Source: Bacteroidales bacterium UBA6346
GTDB taxonomy: Bacteria > Bacteroidota > Bacteroidia > Bacteroidales > UBA932
Length of the DNA: 11,001 nucleotides
Direction of reading: 5' to 3'
Assembly (NCBI GenBank): GCA_002438905.1
Contig: DJSA01000049.1
Coordinates: forward strand, 1-11,001
This document shows, piece by piece, positions 1 through 6,872 of this stretch; position 1 is the stretch's first letter; every line of letters begins with the position of its first letter. A program made the translations under genes and the position numbers. A model generated the notes under the pieces. That model made no database searches. It was not told the origin of the DNA and saw only the letters and a program-made list of their open reading frames with translations.

Positions 1-2150
1 CGCAGCCCCGCATAGACCTTAATCCCCATCAACGGTCCCCAGATGCAGCTGGCATCGAAAGACTGCGAACGCGGGTCGATGTGCCCATCGGCCAAAGTAT
101 CCCCGACAACGACCACCTTTTGCCTATAATTCGTCAGATTTTCAGCGCCCACATAGATGTCCAGACCTTTGAAACGCTTCGTAACCTGCGCATAAAGAAG
201 AGGATAGACCGAAGTTCTCCCATTTTCGTAGAGCAGATTCCCGTCCGCATCCTTCATATCCCTCATAAAGTCATACACTCGGCAGGAACCGTTCACCGAT
301 GCCGTAAAATCGAATATCCACTTGTTCATCGGAAGTGCATACTGGAGGTTCAGAACACCCTTGCAGCGGCTCGTCAGAGGTCTTTCGACCAGTCCTTTGT
401 CAGCAAGTTCGATTTTCGCGTTGGTGTAGCGGAAAGTCGCGGTCACGGTAAAACGCTCCACAGGTTCCACGTTGAAATCAATCTGGATGTTGTCGGTGAA
501 CGAGCGACGTCCATCAAGAGAATAGAAATCTATCTGATTCACAAAGTGTTCGTAATCCACGACCATCTGCTGAACGAACTGGGTGCGGAAATAATCGACG
601 CTGAGATAGGTGTTGGACGATGCTCCGAAAGGCATGTAATAGGTGATGTTGCCCCCGAAGGTCCATGCATCTTCGAGAATGTGGTCGTTGAACGCGCCGC
701 TGAATTTCTTGCCCGTTGAAAAAACTCCGATGTTGTCGATAAGAGGCGTCGAATACCGCAGTCCCCTGCCGCCGTTCGCACGTATGACGATTTCCTCAAT
801 CGGGGAATATTTCAATGTTAGACGCGGGGATATATGTGGCTTCGACGAGAACGGAGAGCCTTCGAGAGTTCCGTTCTTCGCGAAATACCAGTCTCCGCGA
901 AGGCCCGCAATCATCGAGAACTTGTCTCCGAGATGAAATGTATATTCACCGAATATTCCGACATTTCCGAGATTTGTCATCCCGTTGAAGGCCTCCGGCG
1001 CGGCGATTCCGCGGTACTGCCGCGTGAAATCCTCGTTGTAGCTGTCGAGGACACCATTCAGGCCGAGCGTAAACTTATGATTTTCATTTACCTCATTCTG
1101 ATAGAGAAGATTGAGGAAACCGGAGTGCTGGCCGGCAAGATAGGTCCTGGAACCGAACCACGAGTCCATGTCCTGATAGCTGTAGTCGCCCACGAGCGCG
1201 ATGTTCTGTGAGTTTTCCTCGTTCAGAGGGATGCCGACCTTGAGGTAGCCGTTTATGGAGCGGTTCAGTATGTCCGAGCCCCAAGGATTCAGTTCGTCCT
1301 CGGCAAGACCATCGGGCTTATAGTTGTCATGATCATAAAAATGCTTCTTTCCCTCTGCATCCTTGAGCATCTGCCCGCCGAGCCTGCTGTCGCGAAGTGC
1401 ACGGACTCCGAAACGCACCTGGACACCGCTCGGGGCATAGTAGAGCCAGCGGTTGGCGAGGTTGAACTGGAGCATCCGTGGGTCGTCGAGGAGGGTGTCG
1501 TGGTTGTGGTCCGTCGTGGCGAAGTTCCCGGAGACGTGACCGAGAATGACGGTGCTCCAGTTTTCATTCAGCTGAAGAGAGGAAGCTATGTTGAAGTCCA
1601 TCTTGGAGTCGCTCATGGCCGCGTAGTTGACAAAAAGCGGCTTCTCGTCCGTCGGCTTGCGGTGCTCCATGTTAATCTGTCCGGTCATCGACTCCACACC
1701 GTTTATGACCGAGGTCGAGCCCTTGGCAATCTGGATACTCTCCAGCCACTGTCCCGGAATGTAGGAAAGGCCGAACGGCGCCGACAGTCCGCGCATCACC
1801 GGGCGGTTCTCGTCAAGCATCTGGGTGTAGACTCCGGAAAGGCCGAGAAGGCGAATCTGACGGGCTCCGGTGACGGCGTCCGAGTAGCCGACGGTCACGC
1901 TCGCCGAGTTCTCGAAGCTCTCAGCGAGGTTGCAGCAGGCCATCTTGCACAGCCCCGCCGCCGAAATGACCTCCGTTCTGATTTCCTTTCCACGAGGAAG
2001 ATAGTTCCCCGACTGATGTCCTGTAAACACAGTAGCCGCAAGACTGTCCTGTCGCTCTCCGTAAATCCCCGTCGTATCCGGGGTCTGGGCACTAAGTGCC
2101 GTTGCACCGCACAATGAAAGAGCGGCAATAAAACATATTGATTTCTTCAT
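1..2150 (-). CDS. TonB-dependent outer-membrane receptor, Cys-motif plug type (3' end just cut off)
   Basis: Outer-membrane beta-barrel receptor for TonB/ExbBD-energised uptake; substrate unknown. The frame stays open from the ATG at 2150 to the window edge (716 codons). The N-terminus MKKSICFIAALSLCGATALS-AQ is a signal peptide. A TonB-box-like stretch DSLAATVFTG lies at residues 35-44, and the plug (about 55-165) carries GARQIRLLGL, a YIPGQWLESIQIAKGSTSV stretch and GVESMTGQIN, typical of this superfamily. The rest is barrel, with the usual late ENLTNYRQ motif and WGPLMGIKVYAGLR just before the edge, so probably only a few residues are missing. The plug begins with LCKMACCNLAESFE, a CX3CC motif (C68, C72, C73) that I recall from a Bacteroidetes subgroup sometimes linked to metal handling; that link is inference. 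No N-terminal carboxypeptidase-regulatory-like domain is present, and no SusD-like gene lies upstream (sppA is divergent). GGAAGT abuts the start codon. Confidence 0.93.
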   Translation of the reverse strand, partial: MKKSICFIAALSLCGATALSAQTPDTTGIYGERQDSLAATVFTGHQSGNYLPRGKEIRTEVISAAGLCKMACCNLAESFENSASVTVGYSDAVTGARQIRLLGLSGVYTQMLDENRPVMRGLSAPFGLSYIPGQWLESIQIAKGSTSVINGVESMTGQINMEHRKPTDEKPLFVNYAAMSDSKMDFNIASSLQLNENWSTVILGHVSGNFATTDHNHDTLLDDPRMLQFNLANRWLYYAPSGVQVRFGVRALRDSRLGGQMLKDAEGKKHFYDHDNYKPDGLAEDELNPWGSDILNRSINGYLKVGIPLNEENSQNIALVGDYSYQDMDSWFGSRTYLAGQHSGFLNLLYQNEVNENHKFTLGLNGVLDSYNEDFTRQYRGIAAPEAFNGMTNLGNVGIFGEYTFHLGDKFSMIAGLRGDWYFAKNGTLEGSPFSSKPHISPRLTLKYSPIEEIVIRANGGRGLRYSTPLIDNIGVFSTGKKFSGAFNDHILEDAWTFGGNITYYMPFGASSNTYLSVDYFRTQFVQQMVVDYEHFVNQIDFYSLDGRRSFTDNIQIDFNVEPVERFTVTATFRYTNAKIELADKGLVERPLTSRCKGVLNLQYALPMNKWIFDFTASVNGSCRVYDFMRDMKDADGNLLYENGRTSVYPLLYAQVTKRFKGLDIYVGAENLTNYRQKVVVVGDTLADGHIDPRSQSFDASCIWGPLMGIKVYAGL

Positions 2151-2208
2151 ACTTCCAATTAATCTCAGCGGAATTTATGTCCGGTCAAGTACACCCGCAA
2201 ATTACGAT

Positions 2209-2232
2209 CGGCGCAACAAGAAAGCTGCGCCG
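2209..2232 (-). promoter_or_regulatory. Hairpin in the receptor 5' leader
   Basis: A perfect 7-bp inverted repeat (CGGCGCA at 2209-2215, TGCGCCG at 2226-2232) encloses a 10-nt loop, about 60 nt before the receptor start. It is not followed by a T-run on the minus strand, so it is not an intrinsic terminator. No cobalamin-box or TPP motif was recognised around it. It may be a stability or regulatory structure in the leader. Confidence 0.4.
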
Positions 2233-2309
2233 CAATGCATCCGGAACAATTTCGCACAAAATGGTGTGGACACTCACAAAAGCCATTCCCGCAGGGTGCA
2301 ACCCAGTTG

Positions 2310-2317
2310 CAAACATA
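2310..2317 (-). promoter_or_regulatory. Candidate -7 element for the receptor gene
   Basis: On the minus strand this reads TATGTTTG, a full match to the Bacteroidetes -7 consensus TAnnTTTG. It would give a leader of about 150 nt. The only upstream TTTG (minus strand, 2348-2345) is about 27 bp away, longer than the usual spacing, so the -33 box is poor and the assignment is tentative. Confidence 0.35.
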
Positions 2318-2387
2318 CTTTGTCAAGTTTCTCACTGCTATTATCAAAAAAATAGGGATCGTTTATGCGAAATATTCCCATTTTTCA

Positions 2388-2395
2388 TAACTTTG
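2388..2395 (+). promoter_or_regulatory. Candidate -7 element for sppA
   Basis: TAACTTTG matches the Bacteroidetes primary sigma factor consensus TAnnTTTG, 69 bp before the sppA start, with a weak TTTA-type -33 region near 2362-2366. A second match, TAATTTTG at 2430-2437, lies closer to the gene; which of the two is used cannot be told from the sequence. Confidence 0.45.
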
Positions 2396-2464
2396 CGCGT
2401 TATTGCACAATTTTCTGCCGAAAACGAGATAATTTTGATTGCCAAACAATAAAGCAAGGATAGG

Positions 2465-4246
2465 ATGAAAGATTTTACAAAAACTCTTCTGGCCGTTCTG
2501 GCCGGGCTGCTCATTTTCTCTGTTATATGGGTAGTGATGATGTTCAGTTTCATGGGGTCACTTGCCGCACTGTCGGCTTCAGAGACTCCTGTCGTGGCCA
2601 AAGAGGGCGTCCTAAACGTGGACCTCTCGAACATCGTTCTGAACGAACAGGCACAGCCGTTCGACTTCAACGGAGTGTTCTCCAAGGGCACCCAACCGAC
2701 AAGCATCGGAATGTGGAACGCAGTGAAAGCCATCAAGTCTGCGGCTGCGGATCCGGGCATAAAGTTCATATATCTTCGTCCGGATGGCGTTTCTGGGGGG
2801 ATCGCTGAAATTGAGGAATTCCGCAAGGCGTTGGAGGACTTCAGGTTAAGCGGAAAGGCTATAGTTGCATTCACCGAGAACCCATCAAACGCAAGCTATT
2901 ACCTCGCCAGCGTTGCGGACAAGGTCTATGTGACAGGCAGCAAGGGCGGGATGAACACGCTCATCGGATTGTCCTCGCAGATGTTTTTCCTGAAAGACTT
3001 GCTTGACAAACTTGGCATCAACATGCAGCTCATCCGCCACGGAAAGTACAAGTCCGCCGGGGAGATGTACATTAAGAACAAGATTTCTCCGGAAAACTAC
3101 GAACAGAATCAGGCTATGATAAGTTCCATCTGGAACAGTTGGGCATCACAGATTGCGACTTCACGGGGATTGGAGCTGTCGAAATTTAACGAACTAATTG
3201 ACAATCTTGAGCTTAACGAACCAGAAGATTTCGTGAGATATGGCCTTGCGGACGAAGTGCTCACACGTGAGCAGAGGGTGGAAAAACTCTGCACTCTCTA
3301 TATGACTGAGGACATTAACGATATCAGCTTAATTCCGTTCGCGGACTATGCGGCGGTTCAGGCATCGGCAGAAAAGTTCAGTACGAACCAGATTGCGGTG
3401 ATATATACAGACGGAGAGATTGTAGACGGACGCGAGGTCGAAAATGTCGCCGGTGACCGTTTCGCTGAGCTCATCGCATCCGTACGGGAAAACGACATGG
3501 TTAAGGCTGTCGTTCTCCGCGTCAGTTCGCCTGGAGGAAGTGTCCTTGCCTCCGACAAGATTCGTAAGGAACTAGAGCTTCTCAAGGAAAAGAAGCCTCT
3601 CATCGCTTCCTACGGCAACTATGCGGCCTCTGGCGGATACTGGATTTCAGCCGGCTGCGACTACATCTTCTCCAACGCGACGACCCTCACCGGCTCAATC
3701 GGTGTGTTCAGCCTCATTCCGGAATTCGGCAAGACCGTCAGTGAACTAGCACACGTGAATGTCGCGACCATCAATTCAAACAGGCACAGCGACATGTACT
3801 CAGGAATGCGCGAACTCAGCAAAGAGGAACTCGCCTATCAGCAGAAGAGCGTGGAGCACATCTACGATGAATTCACCGGCATCGTGGCTGAAGGTCGCGA
3901 CCTGCGCAAGACGTATGTGGATTCCATCGCCCAAGGCCGAGTATGGACCGGTGCCGATGCTCTTGAAATCGGGCTCGTCGATGAAATCGGGGGTCTTGAG
4001 GCCGCACTTCTCAAGGCAGCGAACGAGGTTGACGGCAGCGCTTCTCTCGACAATTTCTACATTGCCTCCTACCCAGCAGCCCAGACTACCTGGGAAGCCC
4101 TGCTCTCTGCCTTCCAGGGTCAGAACACTCCGGTAATCTTCGCCGGCACGCCGCTCGAAGCCGTTGAGAAGGCCTTCCGAGGCGTCAGTACGACTCAAGC
4201 AGGCAAGGCCTACGCCCGAATGGAGAATGAATATGTGATAAGATAG
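2465..4246 (+). CDS. sppA: Signal peptide peptidase SppA, 67K type (peptidase family S49)
   Basis: Membrane-anchored serine protease that degrades signal peptides and other membrane-embedded fragments after secretion. The 593-residue length fits the 67K form made of two tandem S49 domains. Residues 8-29 form one N-terminal transmembrane anchor. In the N-terminal domain the motif RHGKYKSAGE (191-200) supplies the general-base lysine, probably K196, aligned with the YKSA lysine of E. coli SppA. In the C-terminal domain VSSPGGSVLASDKI (354-366) precedes YAASGGYW (386-393), where S389 is the expected nucleophile; TGSIGVF (409-415) follows. The two catalytic residues thus lie in different repeats, as in the E. 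coli enzyme. An AAGGA sequence at 2456-2460 sits just before the ATG, unusually Shine-Dalgarno-like here. The gene appears to be a single transcription unit, closed by a strong terminator. Confidence 0.96.
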   Translation: MKDFTKTLLAVLAGLLIFSVIWVVMMFSFMGSLAALSASETPVVAKEGVLNVDLSNIVLNEQAQPFDFNGVFSKGTQPTSIGMWNAVKAIKSAAADPGIKFIYLRPDGVSGGIAEIEEFRKALEDFRLSGKAIVAFTENPSNASYYLASVADKVYVTGSKGGMNTLIGLSSQMFFLKDLLDKLGINMQLIRHGKYKSAGEMYIKNKISPENYEQNQAMISSIWNSWASQIATSRGLELSKFNELIDNLELNEPEDFVRYGLADEVLTREQRVEKLCTLYMTEDINDISLIPFADYAAVQASAEKFSTNQIAVIYTDGEIVDGREVENVAGDRFAELIASVRENDMVKAVVLRVSSPGGSVLASDKIRKELELLKEKKPLIASYGNYAASGGYWISAGCDYIFSNATTLTGSIGVFSLIPEFGKTVSELAHVNVATINSNRHSDMYSGMRELSKEELAYQQKSVEHIYDEFTGIVAEGRDLRKTYVDSIAQGRVWTGADALEIGLVDEIGGLEAALLKAANEVDGSASLDNFYIASYPAAQTTWEALLSAFQGQNTPVIFAGTPLEAVEKAFRGVSTTQAGKAYARMENEYVIR

Positions 4247-4265
4247 AATGATGGTCTCAGAAGAA

Positions 4266-4299
4266 GGCTCGCGGATGGGAAACCACCGCGAGCCTTTTT
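4266..4299 (+). terminator. Intrinsic terminator of sppA
   Basis: GGCTCGCGG (4266-4274) pairs perfectly with CCGCGAGCC (4286-4294) and is followed by five T residues. Past one bulged A (4275) the stem continues as TGG/CCA and closes on a GAAA tetraloop (4279-4282), giving about 12 base pairs. It begins 20 bp after the sppA stop codon. Confidence 0.93.
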
Positions 4300-4486
4300 C
4301 TGATTTCCCATATTGCGATTTCCGGAAGCCGTCATTCTATTTCAAATGCACTATTTCGCTCATCGTGTATTCACACAGATGCTTGTATTATTCTTCCGGC
4401 TGGATGGTTGGTGGAGCATCAATGGAAACAGAATCCGGCTGCGAATATGCTCTGTCGGAATATTATGGCATAAGACAAAATTTTGC

Positions 4487-4494
4487 TATTTTTG
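4487..4494 (+). promoter_or_regulatory. Candidate -7 element for gltX
   Basis: TATTTTTG matches TAnnTTTG and lies 30 bp before the gltX start, giving a short leader of about 25 nt. The expected -33 zone (around 4462-4467) reads TATTATGG, a weak match. With the sppA terminator upstream, gltX needs its own promoter in 4300-4524, and this is the best candidate there. The remainder of that gap shows no gene or RNA that I recognise. Confidence 0.5.
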
Positions 4495-4524
4495 CAGCGG
4501 ATTTTATGAACCATTACGAAAAAA

Positions 4525-6165
4525 ATGGAAAGAAAAACAAGAGTGAGATTCGCGCCGTCACCGACAGGCCCACTACACATGGGAGGAGTCCGGACAGCGC
4601 TTTATAACTATCTGTACGCCAAACAGCATGGCGGAGATTTCATCATCAGGATTGAGGATACAGACTCGCAGAGGTTCGTCCCGGGAGCGGAGGCCTACAT
4701 CATCGAGGCCCTGAATTGGTGCGGAATCATTCCGGACGAGGGTGTCGATGAGAACGGGAAGGTCGTGGAGGTGGCTTCCGAAAAGCACCCTCACGCACCG
4801 TACAGGCAGAGTCAGAGGCGCGGAATCTATCGGAAATATGCCGAGGAACTTGTGGAAAAAGGCTTTGCCTACTATGCGTTCGACACAGCCGAGGAGCTTT
4901 CCAAAATCCGCACGGAGATGGAGGAGCGCAAGGAGACTTTCATCTACAACCATTCCACGCGCATGAGCCTGCGCAATTCCCTCAGTCTCCCGGAGGACGA
5001 GGTTAAGAGGCTGCTTGAAGAACGCACTGACTGGACCATCCGCTTCAAGATGCCTCAGGACAGGGTCGTGAAGATGGACGACCTGATCCGCGGACACGTG
5101 GAGGTCAACTCCGGCACGCTCGACGACAAGGTGCTCTGGAAAAGGGCTGACGAGCTTCCGACCTACCACCTCGCGAACATCGTCGATGACCACCTAATGG
5201 AAATCACAGAGGTCATCCGCGGAGAGGAGTGGCTTCCTTCGCTCCCGCTCCACTACCTGCTCTACGAGGCGTTCGGCTGGCAAGACACCATGCCACGCTT
5301 TGCCCACCTCTCGCTTCTTCTCAAGCCTGACGGCAAGGGCAAACTGAGCAAGAGGGACGGTGACAGGCTCGGTTTCCCAGTTTTCCCGCTCAGGTGGGTC
5401 AATGCCGAGGGCGAGGTTTCACGCGGCTACCGTGAAGACGGATATTTCCCAGAGGCGTTCGTCAACATGCTTGCCCTATTGGGCTGGAATCCGGGCGATG
5501 ACCGCGAACTATTCACCATGCCTGAACTCATTGAGGCGTTCTCCCTCGAAAGAGTGGTGATGCACGGGGCCAAGTTCAACCCGGAAAAGGCCAAGTGGTT
5601 CAACAGGGAATACCTGCGCAGAAAGTCCGACCATGAGCTCACCAAACTTTTCAAACCTATTCTTGCAGAACACGGAATCACGGTAATGTGTCCTGAATGC
5701 GCTGAAAAGCACGGCATTGAATACAGAGATGAGCCTGATTTCGCAGGAAAATGGTTTCCGAAGAATTATGTCGAGAGGGTTGTCGGACTAATCAAGGAAA
5801 GGGCGACTTTCGTTGCAGATTTCTGGGACATAGCGTCATATCTTTTCGTAGTTCCTAAGGAGTATGCGGAGAAGGACGCTGCAAAATTCTGGAAGAGCGA
5901 AAATGTGTCTCTTGCGCTTCAGACGGCGAAGTTTATAGAGGATTTCGCGGACAAGACCGGTAAGGAGGGCTTCACGAAGGAGGCGCTCGAAGGGCCGCTT
6001 GAGGAGTTCATCCGAGGCCACGAATGGCCGATGGGCAAGGTGATGAATTGCCTTCGTCTTGCGCTCGTGGGGGCGTCGAGCGGATTGGGAATCGCCGACA
6101 TCGTGACGCTCATCGGACGGGACGAGTTTACGCGCAGGATTGACGCGGCTGTGGAGAAGCTTTGA
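4525..6165 (+). CDS. gltX: Glutamate--tRNA ligase (GluRS)
   Basis: Class I aminoacyl-tRNA synthetase that charges tRNA-Glu in the cytoplasm. The start MERKTRVRFAPSPTGPLHMG carries the HIGH-type signature (HMGG, 18-21), followed by RIEDTDSQR (42-50). The KMSKS-type loop is KGKLSKRDGD (271-280). Directly after it comes FPVFPLRWVNAEGEVSRGYR, an insert I associate with Bacteroidetes GluRS. The C-terminal anticodon-binding part runs to residue 546, somewhat longer than the roughly 500-515 usual for the family. The extra length seems to sit at about 385-412, where a CPEC motif (C389, C392) and a following HGIEYRDEPDF stretch interrupt what is normally a short helix junction before the YVERVVGLIKERATF helix. 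The ATG is preceded by an A-run and no Shine-Dalgarno, as is common in this phylum. The gene is probably monocistronic. Confidence 0.97.
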   Translation: MERKTRVRFAPSPTGPLHMGGVRTALYNYLYAKQHGGDFIIRIEDTDSQRFVPGAEAYIIEALNWCGIIPDEGVDENGKVVEVASEKHPHAPYRQSQRRGIYRKYAEELVEKGFAYYAFDTAEELSKIRTEMEERKETFIYNHSTRMSLRNSLSLPEDEVKRLLEERTDWTIRFKMPQDRVVKMDDLIRGHVEVNSGTLDDKVLWKRADELPTYHLANIVDDHLMEITEVIRGEEWLPSLPLHYLLYEAFGWQDTMPRFAHLSLLLKPDGKGKLSKRDGDRLGFPVFPLRWVNAEGEVSRGYREDGYFPEAFVNMLALLGWNPGDDRELFTMPELIEAFSLERVVMHGAKFNPEKAKWFNREYLRRKSDHELTKLFKPILAEHGITVMCPECAEKHGIEYRDEPDFAGKWFPKNYVERVVGLIKERATFVADFWDIASYLFVVPKEYAEKDAAKFWKSENVSLALQTAKFIEDFADKTGKEGFTKEALEGPLEEFIRGHEWPMGKVMNCLRLALVGASSGLGIADIVTLIGRDEFTRRIDAAVEKL

Positions 6166-6202
6166 TCATCTTTTGGGTCTATATTCATTCTCTCATCGGC
6201 CA

Positions 6203-6217
6203 CGTACGCCCGGTACG
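6203..6217. repeat. Short inverted repeat in the gltX-rpiB gap
   Basis: CGTAC (6203-6207) and GTACG (6213-6217) flank GCCCG. The surrounding stretch (about 6196-6223) is GC-rich and stands out from the AT-rich 124-bp gap. There is no T-run behind it, so it is not a typical terminator. It might be a dispersed REP-like unit, but only one copy is visible here. Confidence 0.3.
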
Positions 6218-6289
6218 CTCCCTCTTAGACAATGAATCTATCCTCCAAAATCTGTCTCAAAGCGAAATGAAATTTAATATCTATATATC

Positions 6290-6721
6290 ATGAAAATAGG
6301 AATATGCAGCGACCACGCGGGCGTGGAATACAAAGCAGCAATCATCGACACGCTGAAGAAAGAAGGCTATGAGATGGTGAATTTCGGCACCGACAGCACC
6401 GAGAGCATGGACTATCCGGACGTCGCGCATCCGCTCGCTCTGGCGGTGGAAAGCGGAAAGGTCGACCTGGGAATTGCTCTTTGCGGCACGGGCAACGGCA
6501 TGGCGATTACCCTCAACAAGCATCAGGGAATACGCGCAGGACTGGCCTGGAACGTGGAAATCGGCAAGCTCGTGAAGGAGCACAACAACGCGAACGTGCT
6601 AGTGATGCCGGCCCGGTTCATACCGCTTGAGACGGCTCTTGAGATTGTACACGCTTGGCTGAACTCCACATTCCAGGGAGGAAGGCATCAGCGGCGCATT
6701 GACAAGATCCCAGTGAAATGA
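6290..6721 (+). CDS. rpiB: Ribose-5-phosphate isomerase B (RpiB/LacAB family)
   Basis: Interconverts ribose 5-phosphate and ribulose 5-phosphate in the non-oxidative pentose phosphate pathway; a cytoplasmic enzyme. The 143-residue length is normal for RpiB. The N-terminal MKIGICSDHAGVEYK contains the SDHAG phosphate/sugar-binding signature (7-11). ALCGTGNGMAI (63-73) holds the catalytic cysteine C65 in the family's CGTGNG loop. H98 in EHNNANVL (97-104) is the ring-opening histidine position, and the C-terminal GGRHQRRI (130-137) supplies phosphate-binding arginines. All expected active-site residues are present, including the cysteine that separates this group from the actinobacterial forms using glutamate. 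No Shine-Dalgarno is visible; the leader is T/A-rich. It lies 124 bp after gltX and 151 bp before truB, so co-transcription is possible but not evident. Confidence 0.95.
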   Translation: MKIGICSDHAGVEYKAAIIDTLKKEGYEMVNFGTDSTESMDYPDVAHPLALAVESGKVDLGIALCGTGNGMAITLNKHQGIRAGLAWNVEIGKLVKEHNNANVLVMPARFIPLETALEIVHAWLNSTFQGGRHQRRIDKIPVK

Positions 6722-6872
6722 TACGCTAAAAAGCGGATTGCGACGTTGGACTTCAACAATTTAAATCCTCACAATCGTCAGGTTGCCGCGGTTTAAATTT
6801 TTCGTCCGCCTTGCACTCCATCTTTTTATCGAATCATTTCAATCTAAGCTGTTTTCTAATTACTTTTATATA

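Larger units (their letters stand above)
2151..2464. other. Divergent intergenic region between receptor and sppA
   Basis: This 314-bp AT-richer stretch holds no convincing gene. It must carry the promoters for both flanking divergent genes. Visible in it are a hairpin in the receptor leader, one minus-strand -7 match, two plus-strand -7 matches, and a 12-bp stretch (2321-2332) identical to the first 12 bases of an operator-like palindrome found upstream of the permease gene at the other end of the window. Short frames here lack recognisable protein character. Confidence 0.7.

Noticed and set aside
1329..2117. Long plus-strand open frame opposite the TonB receptor
   Set aside because: It is antisense to a receptor with clear family motifs along its whole length; the frame's product has no recognisable domain and is a by-product of codon composition.
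2151..2310. Cobalamin or TPP riboswitch in the receptor leader
   Set aside because: No conserved B12-box or TPP core could be found by eye; only simple hairpins are present.
3800..4198. Open minus-strand frame within sppA
   Set aside because: It lies wholly opposite the conserved C-terminal part of SppA and shows no family motif or promoter.
4248..4607. Possible small genes in the sppA-gltX gap (also the frame 4313-4546)
   Set aside because: They span the sppA terminator or run into gltX in another frame, have no ribosome-binding site, and contain odd residue composition.
4573..5193. 206-codon minus-strand frame within gltX
   Set aside because: Antisense shadow of the highly conserved catalytic part of GluRS, with no recognisable protein character.
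6783..6872. N-terminal extension of TruB from a TTG start
   Set aside because: The 30 extra residues are encoded by AT-rich intergenic-like DNA, show no TruB similarity, and an ATG at 6873 gives the normal family N-terminus.
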